Part shown: positions 32,396-40,392 of the stretch, in pieces
Layout of the letters: each line of letters begins with the position of its first letter
Position numbering within the stretch: the first letter of the stretch is position 1
Source: Gallionella sp.
GTDB lineage: Bacteria > Pseudomonadota > Gammaproteobacteria > Burkholderiales > Gallionellaceae
NCBI GenBank assembly: GCA_003153155.1
Contig: PLWV01000004.1
Coordinates: 1-40,575 of the forward strand
Direction of reading: 5' to 3'
Length of the DNA: 40,575 nt
Program-made: the position numbers and the translations under genes
The notes under the pieces: generated by a model
The model's input: only the letters and a program-made list of their open reading frames with translations
Database searches by the model: none
What the model was told of the DNA's origin: nothing

Positions 32396-32491
32396 TCAAA
32401 TTTGAAGTGCAACGCCTGACTTGAAGAATACCTGATGGGGTGTCTGGTATCCAAGTTGTTTTCTGGGTCGGAGGGGGCGCAGCCAGCGTGT
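32396..32491 (-). pseudogene. Transposase C-terminal remnant
   Basis: On the minus strand the frame reads RPRKQLGYQTPHQVFFKSG and ends LQI before TGA at 32396-32398. The RPRK-LGY-TP-VF pattern is typical of the C-terminus of rve-type (IS30-like) transposases. Nothing of the catalytic domain is present upstream. No terminal inverted repeats are visible. Confidence 0.55.
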
Positions 32492-32650
32492 AGTTCATTT
32501 TTGCAATTTCGACTTGCCGGTCAAAGGGCATGGATGCTACCGCATCCCGCACACCCAACCAGTGTTACTCAAAATTGCACTTCATTCCTGAATTCGCCTA
32601 CAACATTAAAGGCATATAAATGATTAACAAGAATCCGCGTAAGGCGGAAG

Positions 32651-32676
32651 CCGTAGGGCGCAATCGTTATTGCACC
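32651..32676 (+). repeat. REP-like element, copy A
   Basis: GTAGGGCGCAAT, a 4-base spacer and ATTGCACC form an imperfect palindrome. The inverted counterpart is at 32741-32772. Such GTAGGGTGCAATA-type palindromes are widespread dispersed repeats in proteobacteria. Confidence 0.55.
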
Positions 32677-32740
32677 AAAGGTAGGCAATTCTCTAAGCTC
32701 TTGTGAGCTTGAGAAATTGACACCGCCGAATGAAAACATC

Positions 32741-32772
32741 CGGTGCAATGCGCTACGCTTATTGCACCCTAC
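32741..32772 (-). repeat. REP-like element, copy B (inverted)
   Basis: Read on the minus strand it is GTAGGGTGCAAT, an 11-base spacer and ATTGCACCG, matching copy A at 32651-32676 in inverse orientation. It lies directly after the stop of the livF gene on the minus strand. Confidence 0.6.
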
Positions 32773-32794
32773 AAAATCCGAGAAGCTATCCCGG

Positions 32795-33511
32795 TCACTT
32801 TCCCAGATACGCGCGCTGCACTGCATCACTGCCCAGCAGTTCACTAGCCGCACCCGACAGAGTGATCGCGCCACTTTCCATCACGTAGCCACGCTGGGCG
32901 ACTTGCAGGGCGAGCCTGGCGTTTTGCTCGACCAGCAGGATGCTCATGCCGAGTGCTGCGATGTCGCGTATGGTTTCGAAGATCTTTTGCACCATCAGCG
33001 GGGCGAGTCCCATGCTCGGTTCATCCAGCATCAGCAAGCGCGGGCGACTCATCAAAGCGCGCGCCATCGCGACCATTTGCTGCTCGCCGCCGGAGAGCGT
33101 TCCGGCCAACTGGTCTTTGCGTTCGGCGAGGCGCGGGAATAATCCGTACATGCGCGCGAGGTCTGTTGTGATTTTATTATTATCGCTGCGGCTGTATGCG
33201 CCCATCAGCAGATTTTCAGCCACCGTCATGCGCGCGAATACGCCGCGCCCTTCTGGCACGAGTGCGATGCCCATCGCGGCGCGCTGGTGTGCCGCGATAT
33301 TTTTCAAGCTCTTGCCATCGTATTGAATTTGCCCGCTGGCCGGATGCAGCAGTCCCGCCAGGGTTTTCAGTGTGGTGGTCTTACCTGCGCCGTTGCTGCC
33401 AATGAGCGCGACCAGTTCGCCGGGCGCAGCATTAAGGCTGATACCTTTTAGCGCCTGAATGCCGCCGTAGCTGACTTTCAGGTCGCGGACTTCGAGCAAT
33501 GGGCTAGTCAT
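32795..33511 (-). CDS. livF: Branched-chain amino acid ABC transporter ATPase LivF
   Basis: A 238-residue ATPase from the ATG at 33511; the longer frame runs antisense to a proline-rich stretch of the preceding gene. Motifs are Walker A GSNGAGKTT near 41-49, signature LSGGEQQM near 135-142, Walker B LMLDEPS near 156-162 and the switch His replaced by the LLVEQN segment that is characteristic of LivF. It overlaps the livG gene end by 8 bases and is the last gene of the livKHMGF series. Together with LivG it energises import of leucine, isoleucine, valine or related substrates. Confidence 0.93.
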   Translation of the reverse strand: MTSPLLEVRDLKVSYGGIQALKGISLNAAPGELVALIGSNGAGKTTTLKTLAGLLHPASGQIQYDGKSLKNIAAHQRAAMGIALVPEGRGVFARMTVAENLLMGAYSRSDNNKITTDLARMYGLFPRLAERKDQLAGTLSGGEQQMVAMARALMSRPRLLMLDEPSMGLAPLMVQKIFETIRDIAALGMSILLVEQNARLALQVAQRGYVMESGAITLSGAASELLGSDAVQRAYLGK

Positions 33512-34361
33512 CGCCACCTCCGTGCGTGAGGGTGGCGGCAGAGCCGCCGGGCACCCCACGGCCTCCCCCTTGCGGGGACGAACTGGGGGTTTCTTGTCCG
33601 AGATAAGCGGCAATCACGGCGGGATCTTTGCGCACTTCTTCCGGCACGCCTTCGGCGATCTTTTTGCCGTAATCCAGCACTGCCACACGGTCGCATAGTC
33701 CCATGATGAGCTTTACATCGTGCTCGATCAGCAGCACGGTGATGCCGTGATCGCGTATGGTCTGCAACAGCGTTTTAAGACTTTCCGTTTCGGTGGCGTT
33801 CATGCCTGCGGCGGGTTCGTCGAGCGCCAGCAACAGCGGATCGGTCGCCAGGGCGCGGGCAATTTCCAGGCGGCGTTGTTCGCCGTAAGACAAGTGCTTG
33901 GCGAGAATCTGCGCGGGCTTCTCGATCCCGACATAACGCAGCAATTCGCGCGCGCGTTCGGTGATGGCGCGCTCTTCATTGCGCGTTGCGCGATTGTGCA
34001 GCAAGGCGCCGAACACGCCCGCGCGGGTGCGCACGTGACGGCCGATCATCACGTTTTCCAGCGCGGTGAGGTTGGCGAACAGGCGGATATTCTGGAAGGT
34101 GCGCGCGATACCGGCTTGCGCCAGGACATGCGGTTTGGCTGCTTGATAGTGCGTGCCATTGAACCGGAATTCGCCCGCACTCGGCTGATACAGCCCGGTC
34201 AGCACGTTGAACAGCGTGGTTTTGCCCGCTCCGTTCGGGCCGATCAAACCGTAAATCTCGCCGCGCTGGATATGCAGCGACACGTCACTCAGCGCGCTCA
34301 ATCCGCCGAACTGTTTGCTGATGCGCGAGGCGTGCAGCAATACGTTTTCAGTGTGTGGCAT
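33504..34361 (-). CDS. livG: Branched-chain amino acid ABC transporter ATPase LivG
   Basis: A 285-residue ATPase from the ATG at 34361, overlapping the livM end by 14 bases. It has Walker A GPNGAGKTT near 41-49, the LivG-specific GIARTFQNIRLF segment near 82-93, signature LSYGEQRR near 155-162, Walker B LLALDEPAAGMN near 174-185 and the switch IEHDVKLIMGLCD near 209-221. The C-terminus carries an added Pro/Gly/Ser-rich tail of about 30 residues. It pairs with LivF as the second ATPase of the importer. Confidence 0.94.
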   Translation of the reverse strand: MPHTENVLLHASRISKQFGGLSALSDVSLHIQRGEIYGLIGPNGAGKTTLFNVLTGLYQPSAGEFRFNGTHYQAAKPHVLAQAGIARTFQNIRLFANLTALENVMIGRHVRTRAGVFGALLHNRATRNEERAITERARELLRYVGIEKPAQILAKHLSYGEQRRLEIARALATDPLLLALDEPAAGMNATETESLKTLLQTIRDHGITVLLIEHDVKLIMGLCDRVAVLDYGKKIAEGVPEEVRKDPAVIAAYLGQETPSSSPQGGGRGVPGGSAATLTHGGGDD

Positions 34362-35475
34362 CGTATACGCTCGCTTCAGCAGTCGTCTCATCGCTATCCA
34401 GTTCGCGGCGACGCACACGTGATGGTAGCAGCCCGGCCGGACGATACAGCATCATCAAGATCAGCGCGCCGCCGAACAGCAACATGCGCAAGCTTTCCGG
34501 ATCGACCAGCATCTTGCCGAACAATACCTGTTGCAGCGGCACGACGCTGTGGCGCAACACCTCGGGCAGTAGCGCCAACAACACGCCGCCGAGTATCACA
34601 CCCGCGATGTTGCCCATGCCGCCCAGCACGACCATGCACAACACCATGATGGATTCCATCAGGCTGAAACTTTCCGGGCTGACGAAGCCCTGAAAACCGG
34701 CGAACAGCGCGCCCGACGCGCCGCCGAACATTGCACCCATGGCGAACGCCAACAGCTTGAGGTTGCGCGTGTTGATGCCCATCGCGGAGGCGGCGATTTC
34801 GTCTTCGCGTATCGCCATCCATGCTCTTCCGATGCGCGATTTTTCCAATCGCTGCGAGATGAATATCACCAGCGCGATGAAGGCGAGGAACAAATAAAAA
34901 TACAGATGAACCGAGGGAAACGTGATGCCGAAAATTTCCTGTGTGGTATTCAGCGACACACTCGCCACTCTGATCGGATCAATGCGGCTGATGCCTTGCG
35001 GACCGTTGGTGAGATTGACCGGCGCGTTGAGATTGTTCAAAAAAATGCGGGTGATTTCGCCGAAGCCGAGCGTGACGATCGCCAAATAATCGCCACGCAA
35101 ACGCAACGTGGGCGCGCCAAGCAACGCGCCGAAACCGCCCGCCAGCAAAGCCGCCAACGGCATGACGATCCAGAACGACAGATGCACTCCATCGGAGAAC
35201 AACAACGGAAATGCGTGCGCCAGATGCGGCGAACCGGTCAGCGCGTAGCAATACGCTCCCACCGCGAAGAATGCGATGTAGCCCAAATCAAGCAATCCCG
35301 CATAGCCGACCACGATGTTCAGCCCGAGTGCCAGCATGATGTAGAGCATCGCGAAATCGACGATGCGCACCCAGCCGCGTCCGAACAGTGCATCGGTGGC
35401 GAAGGGCAACAGCAGCAATGCGGCTAGCATCAGCCAGAACGTCAGACGTGAATTGCGCTTGTCGAATAATTTCAT
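34348..35475 (-). CDS. livM: Branched-chain amino acid ABC transporter permease LivM
   Basis: A 375-residue inner-membrane protein from the ATG at 35475. It has about ten hydrophobic helices and the LivM landmarks LGLNIVVGYAGLLDLGYIAFFAVGAY near 45-70 and RLRGDYLAIVTLGFGEI near 120-136, plus the EAA-like RAWMAIREDEIAASAMGI loop that contacts the ATPases. It forms the channel together with LivH. A 147-base gap separates it from livH; that gap holds no gene and is GC-rich with short palindromes. It overlaps livG at the 3' end. Confidence 0.93.
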   Translation of the reverse strand: MKLFDKRNSRLTFWLMLAALLLLPFATDALFGRGWVRIVDFAMLYIMLALGLNIVVGYAGLLDLGYIAFFAVGAYCYALTGSPHLAHAFPLLFSDGVHLSFWIVMPLAALLAGGFGALLGAPTLRLRGDYLAIVTLGFGEITRIFLNNLNAPVNLTNGPQGISRIDPIRVASVSLNTTQEIFGITFPSVHLYFYLFLAFIALVIFISQRLEKSRIGRAWMAIREDEIAASAMGINTRNLKLLAFAMGAMFGGASGALFAGFQGFVSPESFSLMESIMVLCMVVLGGMGNIAGVILGGVLLALLPEVLRHSVVPLQQVLFGKMLVDPESLRMLLFGGALILMMLYRPAGLLPSRVRRRELDSDETTAEASVYDATH

Positions 35476-35622
35476 CTCGTAAAACCCTCGTAGAAGCGTC
35501 GCGAGCAGCCCGAAGCGCAAGGAGCCGCACAGCGAGCAACGAGACATACCGTATGGGTAGGCGAGGAGTGAGCGCGCACGCGACGCCGCGATTCGGGCGC
35601 GCAGTAGCTTATGCGAGGGTTT

Positions 35623-36546
35623 TCAAGCGCGTTCAGCAATGCGCTCTCCCAACAGACCCGAGGGGCGGAATACCAGCACGGCGATCAGCACAAAAAAAGC
35701 GAACACGTCCTGATAGTTGCTACCCAAAAATCCGCCGGTCAGATCGCCGATATAGCCTGCACCCAGACTCTCGATCAGCCCCAGCAGCAGCCCGCCCAAC
35801 ATCGCCCCGCGCAAGTTGCCGATACCGCCCAATACCGCAGCGGTGAAGGCTTTCAGGCCGAGCAAAAAGCCCATGTAGTAATGCGCCAGCCCGTAGTTGG
35901 CACTGACCATCACCCCTGCCACTGCGGCGAGTGCCGAGCCGAGCATGAAGGTAATGGAAATCACGCGATTGATATCCACACCCATCAGTTGCGCGGCGTG
36001 TTGATTCTCGGCCACTGCGCGCATCGCGCGCCCCAGTCGGGTGCGATGCACTACCACCATCAATCCCGTCATGATCGCCAATGCCAGAATGAAAATGATG
36101 ATCTGAATATCGTTGATGATCGCGCCGCCGAAAGTATGCGGATGGTTGGCGATCAGTTGCGGGAAGGCGTGATACTCGCGCCCCCAGATCATCATGGCGA
36201 GATTCTGCAACACGATAGATACGCCGATCGCGGTGATCAGCGGAGCGAGGCGAGGCGCATGGCGCAACGGGCGGTAGGCGATGCGCTCGATGCCATAGCC
36301 CAGCACCATACAACCCAGCATCGCCAACCCTATACTGAGCGGCAATGCCAATAGCGGCGATACGCCCAAACCCATCAATGCAGTAAGCGCGGACAGCGCC
36401 AGCATTGCGCCTATCATCACCACTTCGCCATGCGCAAAGTTGATGAGTCCGAGTATGCCATACACCATGGTGTAACCCAGCGCGACCAGCGCATACACGC
36501 TGCCTTGCACTAAACCATTAATTATTTGCTGAAGAAAAATTTCCAT
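35623..36546 (-). CDS. livH: Branched-chain amino acid ABC transporter permease LivH
   Basis: A 307-residue membrane permease with the LivH opening IINGLVQGSVYALVALGYTM and GLINFAHGEVVMIGAML, the EAA-like RAMRAVAENQHAAQLMGVD loop near 190-208, and about eight hydrophobic helices. It starts 57 bases after the terminator-like hairpin that follows the substrate-binding gene. It is the partner of LivM in the transmembrane channel. Length and motifs match the family without deviation. Confidence 0.94.
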   Translation of the reverse strand: MEIFLQQIINGLVQGSVYALVALGYTMVYGILGLINFAHGEVVMIGAMLALSALTALMGLGVSPLLALPLSIGLAMLGCMVLGYGIERIAYRPLRHAPRLAPLITAIGVSIVLQNLAMMIWGREYHAFPQLIANHPHTFGGAIINDIQIIIFILALAIMTGLMVVVHRTRLGRAMRAVAENQHAAQLMGVDINRVISITFMLGSALAAVAGVMVSANYGLAHYYMGFLLGLKAFTAAVLGGIGNLRGAMLGGLLLGLIESLGAGYIGDLTGGFLGSNYQDVFAFFVLIAVLVFRPSGLLGERIAERA

Positions 36547-36559
36547 AGTTGGTAAACAA

Positions 36560-36583
36560 AAACGACACGCGGACGTGTCGTTT
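36560..36583 (-). terminator. Terminator/attenuator between livK-type gene and livH
   Basis: AAACGACAC (36560-36568) pairs with GTGTCGTTT (36575-36583) around a 6-base loop, and on the minus strand it is followed by a run of T residues. It sits between the binding-protein gene and livH. Partial termination here would give more binding protein than permease. Confidence 0.7.
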
Positions 36584-36603
36584 AGTGTTTTGTTGATATT
36601 ACA

Positions 36604-37782
36604 TTAATGTGCCGCAGCACTACTTGCACCCAGTGTTTCCAGCGGCTGCCACCTGCCCTGTTGCACTTGATACACAGTGATGGCGCCGCCCTTTAAATCA
36701 CCTTTTTCATCGAACTGGATCTTTGCCGTCACTCCTTCGTGTGTGATGGTCGCGAGTACAGGCAGATACTTTGCCGGCTCCACCGAACCGGCTTTTTGCA
36801 TCGCGGCGATCATCACGTTAACCGCATCGTAACAGTAGGGCGCGTACAACTGGATCGGCTGATACCTGGCAACGAATCGATCGGAGAACACCTTGCCGCC
36901 GGGCATCTTGTCCAGCGGCACGCCGGGCAACGAAGCATAAACCCCTTCCGCCGCATCACCCGCCAGCTTGATGAATTCCGGCGTATAACCGCCGTCACCC
37001 GTCATGAATTTCAGATCGAGTGCGAGTGCCTTGAGCTGCTTCGCCATCGGCCCGCCTTGCGCATCCATCCCGCCATAGAACAACAAATCCGGCTTTTTGC
37101 CTTTCACCGCGGTCAGCACCGCAGTAAAGTCCATCGCCTTGTCGTTGGTGTATTCATGCGCCACGATTTGCGCGCCATTGGTCTGTGCGGCTTTGATGAA
37201 TTCATCTGCCAAGCCCTGTCCGTAAGCGGTGCGGTCATCGATCACAGCGATCTTCTTCGCCGCCAAATTTTTCGCCGCGTACTCGCCCAGCACACGGCCT
37301 TGCTGCGCGTCATTCGCCATCACGCGGAACGCAGTCTTGAAACCCTGCGCAGTGTAGGCGACCGCCGTGGCGGAAGGCGAAATCTGGGGAATGCCGTTAT
37401 CGCTGTAAATTTTTGCCGCAGGTATGCTGGTGCCGGAATTCATGTGGCCGATGATGCCGCTCACTTTGTTGTCCACCAGCTTCTGCGCCACGATAGTCGC
37501 GGTCTTGGGGTCGGCCTGATCGTCTTCACTGATCAACTCGAAATGCATCCTGCGCCCGCCGATAACAATGCCCTTGGTGTTGGCATCGTCTATCGCCATG
37601 CGTGTGCCGTTCTCATTGTCCTTGCCCAAGTGCGCCTGCGGGCCGGTCAAAGGCGCTGACGCGCCGATGCGCACGATCATCTCACCAGATAAATTTTGAT
37701 CGGTCGTGGTCGATTTTTCACATCCAAACAGCGTCAGAACGATAGCGGAAAGCAATAGCAAACGAACAGAATGAAATGACAT
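36604..37782 (-). CDS. livK: Branched-chain amino acid ABC transporter substrate-binding protein
   Basis: A 392-residue type I periplasmic binding protein (Peripla_BP_6). From the ATG at 37782 the signal reads LLLLSAIVLTLFGC, a lipobox with Cys at about 20, so it is predicted to be a lipoprotein rather than freely soluble. The mature protein has IGASAPLTGPQAHLGKDNENGTRMAIDDAN near 40-70, the LivJ-type GHMNSGTSIPAAKIYSDNG block and IAVIDDRTAYGQGLADEF. It delivers leucine-type amino acids or related ligands to LivHM. It heads the operon; the true ligand could be another small amide or acid, as this family is diverse. Confidence 0.9.
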   Translation of the reverse strand: MSFHSVRLLLLSAIVLTLFGCEKSTTTDQNLSGEMIVRIGASAPLTGPQAHLGKDNENGTRMAIDDANTKGIVIGGRRMHFELISEDDQADPKTATIVAQKLVDNKVSGIIGHMNSGTSIPAAKIYSDNGIPQISPSATAVAYTAQGFKTAFRVMANDAQQGRVLGEYAAKNLAAKKIAVIDDRTAYGQGLADEFIKAAQTNGAQIVAHEYTNDKAMDFTAVLTAVKGKKPDLLFYGGMDAQGGPMAKQLKALALDLKFMTGDGGYTPEFIKLAGDAAEGVYASLPGVPLDKMPGGKVFSDRFVARYQPIQLYAPYCYDAVNVMIAAMQKAGSVEPAKYLPVLATITHEGVTAKIQFDEKGDLKGGAITVYQVQQGRWQPLETLGASSAAAH

Positions 37783-37852
37783 GGCTAATCCCTTGATGAA
37801 TATGAGTGGATTATGCGGAGCAGGCGTTCTGCTTGTCAATTTAACGGACAAT

Positions 37853-37878
37853 AAAAAGCCGGCTTGCGCCGGCCTTTT
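37853..37878 (-). terminator. Rho-independent terminator after cytochrome c gene 1
   Basis: GCCGGC (37858-37863), loop TTGC, GCCGGC (37868-37873), flanked by A and T runs; on the minus strand it follows the cytochrome stop at 37898 and ends in a T tract. It is nearly identical to the terminator at 38691-38712. Confidence 0.88.
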
Positions 37879-37897
37879 GCCGCATGATGCTTTAAAC

Positions 37898-38260
37898 CTA
37901 CTTGGTGGCCAAACTTTGTTCGAACTTAACCAATTCGGTGATTTCTGCCTTTTTGGTACCCGCTGCGTCGTTAGCCGGCATAGGCATAGTACCCCAGTTT
38001 CCCGAACCGCCCTTGGATACCTTCATCACCAGACCTTCGGTCAAAGGATATTCCTTGCCGTTGTAGGTGAACTTGGTAACGCCGCTGCCGGTGTACTTTT
38101 TGGCAACGTCCCTCCAAGCCGGACCGACCACCTTCTTGTCAATCGCGTGACAAGCGGTGCAGTTGAGCTTCTTAGCCAGCGCTGGCATTTCTTCTGCCAT
38201 TACGCTACCTGCAACCATCAAACCAGCTACTGCAACCATGCTTCCGATAATAGATTTCAT
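37898..38260 (-). CDS. Monohaem cytochrome c (class I), copy 1
   Basis: A 120-residue periplasmic cytochrome from the ATG at 38260, which has a GGAGAG ribosome-binding site. A Sec signal peptide ends near AxA at about 22. The haem site is CTACH (Cys34, Cys37, His38), the following VVGPAWRDVAKKY is typical of cytochrome c-551/c8-like proteins, and the sixth-ligand Met is probably in WGTMPMPAN near 90. It is a paralogue of the gene at 38731-39111; the signal peptides begin with the same MKSII. It should carry electrons in the periplasm; the partner is unknown. Confidence 0.9.
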   Translation of the reverse strand: MKSIIGSMVAVAGLMVAGSVMAEEMPALAKKLNCTACHAIDKKVVGPAWRDVAKKYTGSGVTKFTYNGKEYPLTEGLVMKVSKGGSGNWGTMPMPANDAAGTKKAEITELVKFEQSLATK

Positions 38261-38730
38261 ACGTCTCTCCGTTTTATGATTAAAACACCTCAAACAATAC
38301 GAAGGTTTGGCCTCCGCTTGCGATTCTAGACAACCCCGTCTGCTTTGCATAGCCATTCGACCAAACACACCCGCAAGAGGTAGCTTTGCAGGCGACTTGC
38401 AACCAGCCGGAGGCTGGGCAAGATCGTCACCGCCGTGGTTGTAAGGGGCTAATAATAAAGTCAGGCAATTTGCTACTCAACAAGTTGAGTGCAAAGTTGA
38501 CACAGCCCCAACAACACACGCAGGCTGGTTAGCTTTGCCAACCAACACTCACTGACACCAAACACCTCTGGCAGCCGGTCAATAACGCTACGTCCCAAGC
38601 AAAGGTTGACATTCCGTTAAACCTTGAATTGTCGCCACACTCAAGCAATGGTTATTCGGCGCGAGACGAAATATAACGTCAGGCGACAAAAAAGCCGGCT
38701 TGCGCCGGCTTTTTCGAGGATTGCTCCTGA
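38261..38730. other. Region between the tandem cytochrome genes
   Basis: About 470 bases with no gene. It holds the upstream region of cytochrome copy 1, which resembles the upstream region of copy 2 (for example CTCTGGCAGCCGGTCAATAACGC near 38569 against a similar block near 39221), and the terminator of copy 2 at 38691-38712. The similarity shows that the promoter region was duplicated with the gene. Confidence 0.6.
38691..38712 (-). terminator. Rho-independent terminator after cytochrome c gene 2
   Basis: AAAGCCGGC (38691-38699), loop TTGC, GCCGGCTTT (38704-38712), flanked by A and T runs. Reading on the minus strand it follows the stop of the cytochrome gene at 38731. Confidence 0.9.
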
Positions 38731-39111
38731 CTACTTTTTTTCCAAACTCAGAACAAATTCGACCAACTCCTTGATATCAGCTTCGGAGACCTTAGGTGCG
38801 TTAGGTATCATAGCTGCAGTACCCCAGTTTCCGGTACCGCCCTTGGCTACCTTCTGTCTCAGCCATTCTTCAGCAGTCTTGGCTTTGTGTTCGGCCAGAA
38901 TGTCAGCAACTTTCTTGCCGGTAGTCGTTGCGCCGTTGCTGTTGTAGGCTTTTGAAACATCTCTCCAAGCCGGGCCAACCAACTTCTTCTCGATAGTGTG
39001 GCAAGCGATGCAGCCGCTCTTCTTTGCCAGTGCTGGCATATCTGTTGCCAACGCGCTACCTGCAACTATCAAACCTGCTGCTGCGATCATACTTACGATA
39101 ATAGACTTCAT
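38731..39111 (-). CDS. Monohaem cytochrome c (class I), copy 2
   Basis: A 126-residue periplasmic cytochrome with an AGAGAAC ribosome-binding region and a Sec signal peptide cut near 22. The haem-binding motif is CIACH (Cys34, Cys37, His38); the GPAWRDVSKAYNSN segment matches copy 1, and the axial Met is probably in WGTAAMIPNAP near 100. The middle part differs from copy 1 and contains a longer Lys/Ala-rich helix (ILAEHKAKTAEEWLRQKV). The close relation, same orientation and copied flanks show a tandem duplication, with divergence in the haem-exposed loop that may give a different redox potential or partner. Confidence 0.9.
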   Translation of the reverse strand: MKSIIVSMIAAAGLIVAGSALATDMPALAKKSGCIACHTIEKKLVGPAWRDVSKAYNSNGATTTGKKVADILAEHKAKTAEEWLRQKVAKGGTGNWGTAAMIPNAPKVSEADIKELVEFVLSLEKK

Positions 39112-39271
39112 GTTCTCTCCGTTTTTAATTAAAATGTCTGAAACGATGCGAAGGTTTTGCCTCCACTGCCAATTCTAAACAACTCCGTCCATTTTGCCAA
39201 CCGACTTCTCCGACAAACTTCTCTGGCGGCGAGCCAATAACGCTTCTCCCAACTTAAAAGTTGACGACATA

Positions 39272-39313
39272 TTTTAAAGACCGCACGAATTTGACCAACG
39301 GCTTGATGTCTGC
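39272..39313 (-). pseudogene. Relic of a third cytochrome c gene
   Basis: On the minus strand, 39313-39272 reads ADIKPLVKFVRSLK, close to ADIKELVEFVLSLEKK at the C-terminus of cytochrome copy 2. No haem motif or start remains nearby, so it is a decayed 3' fragment of another tandem copy. Confidence 0.6.
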
Positions 39314-39326
39314 TTAACCGATGCTT

Positions 39327-39346
39327 GGCGATATCTGAATATCGCC
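39327..39346 (-). terminator. Hairpin after mutarotase gene
   Basis: GGCGATAT (39327-39334) pairs with ATATCGCC (39339-39346) around the loop CTGA, 2 bases after the mutarotase stop on the minus strand. There is no T tract, so it is a possible terminator. Confidence 0.5.
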
Positions 39347-39347
39347 G

Positions 39348-40259
39348 CTAAATCGATTCGGCACGGTATTCGACTATCATCGTGTGCCTGGTTCCCGCCG
39401 CGACTTTCACCACATTTTCGATCGCATTCGCCGATTCCACACACACCATTTCGCGCCAACCGTCCGGCTGCCCCATGTCGCCCATCTTGTTGGCCTTCTC
39501 CGCCCACGGTGTCCACACCACAGTGGAGAGACTGCCCGATTTGGCGATGTGAATACGTCGCTTGAGCTTATCGTCTTCGATCACGCACGCGGCGGCGGTA
39601 TTGATATACACGCGGTCAGTTTCGCCGGGAAAGCTGATCGCACCGTCTTGCTTCCTGAGCGTGGAGCCGCCGACCTTGTCCCAATACTCGCAGCCCTCTA
39701 ATCCTTTCACACGCACCGCACCGATGTCGCCAATCTGGAAATAAGTGTGCAGGGCTTCGCCAATCGCGAAATCGGAAGCGCCGGTGTTTTCGGTAGTCAT
39801 TTCCATGCGCAGTGTCTCACCGGCGATCACGGTCAGATCCAGCGTGCAGGCATGCTTCCATTGCGCGCGTGTCTTCTCGTTTTCTGCCAGACGTAGCGTC
39901 AGGCGCGTCGCGCCGTTCGGTTCACTGCCCGACTCCACCACTCGCCAAGGCACGGTGCGCGCATAGCCGTGTCCGGGGAAGCCGGGTTCGGATGCGTGCG
40001 CGCCAAACCATGGCCAGCACACCGGTGCGCCGCCGCGTATGGATTTGCCCGCTGCGAGTTTGGCATCGCGCGACAGCCACACCACCGGCACCGCTTGGCT
40101 CTTGGGCTGCCAAGTCATCAGGTGCGCGCCCTGCAGACAGAGCGATGCAGTTGCCCGCGCGTTGCTGATTTCCGCGACGATCAACCCGCTGGCATCTTCG
40201 CGAAAACCCAGATGTCCGTTGATGCCGAATTGCGTGTTCAATTGCTGTGCTGTGGTCAT
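39348..40259 (-). CDS. D-hexose-6-phosphate mutarotase (YeaD-like)
   Basis: A 303-residue cytosolic beta-sandwich enzyme of the aldose-1-epimerase-like YeaD family. From the ATG at 40259, with a CAGGAGAT ribosome-binding site, the landmarks are the QGAHLMTWQPKS block near 50-61, RGGAPVCWPWFGAHASEPGFPGHGYAR near 84-109, which includes the catalytic His and Arg, and HTYFQIGDI near 170-178 with the second catalytic His; the acidic residue near VCVESAN closes the site. It interconverts the anomers of glucose-6-phosphate and related sugars. It is a housekeeping function with no link to the pigment genes. Confidence 0.9.
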   Translation of the reverse strand: MTTAQQLNTQFGINGHLGFREDASGLIVAEISNARATASLCLQGAHLMTWQPKSQAVPVVWLSRDAKLAAGKSIRGGAPVCWPWFGAHASEPGFPGHGYARTVPWRVVESGSEPNGATRLTLRLAENEKTRAQWKHACTLDLTVIAGETLRMEMTTENTGASDFAIGEALHTYFQIGDIGAVRVKGLEGCEYWDKVGGSTLRKQDGAISFPGETDRVYINTAAACVIEDDKLKRRIHIAKSGSLSTVVWTPWAEKANKMGDMGQPDGWREMVCVESANAIENVVKVAAGTRHTMIVEYRAESI

Positions 40260-40336
40260 ACCTATCTCCTGTTCTCGATTTGTGTGTAGTCGTTTTACCA
40301 GTTGTTTCATCAGGCGGGCTAATGTATGCAGTGTCA

Positions 40337-40366
40337 ATAAAAACCGCCCACATCAGGTGGGCGGTT
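40337..40366 (-). terminator. Rho-independent terminator after NHL gene
   Basis: AACCGCCCAC (40342-40351) pairs with GTGGGCGGTT (40357-40366) around a 5-base loop and, on the minus strand, is followed by a T-rich tract. It follows the NHL-type gene stop at 40393. Confidence 0.9.
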
Positions 40367-40392
40367 GATGATACCAAACTCAGTTCAACGAC

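Larger units (their letters stand above)
32387..32794. other. Intergenic zone with transposase relic and REP-like pair
   Basis: No complete gene. It holds the 3' end of a degraded transposase gene (32396-32491) and two inverted copies of a REP-like element (32651-32676 and 32741-32772). Any promoter for the halogenase operon should lie within it, but none is clear. Confidence 0.55.

Noticed and set aside
35476..35622. Small gene or promoter between livM and livH
   Set aside because: The GC-rich stretch shows short palindromes but no ribosome-binding site plus frame and no -10/-35 match.
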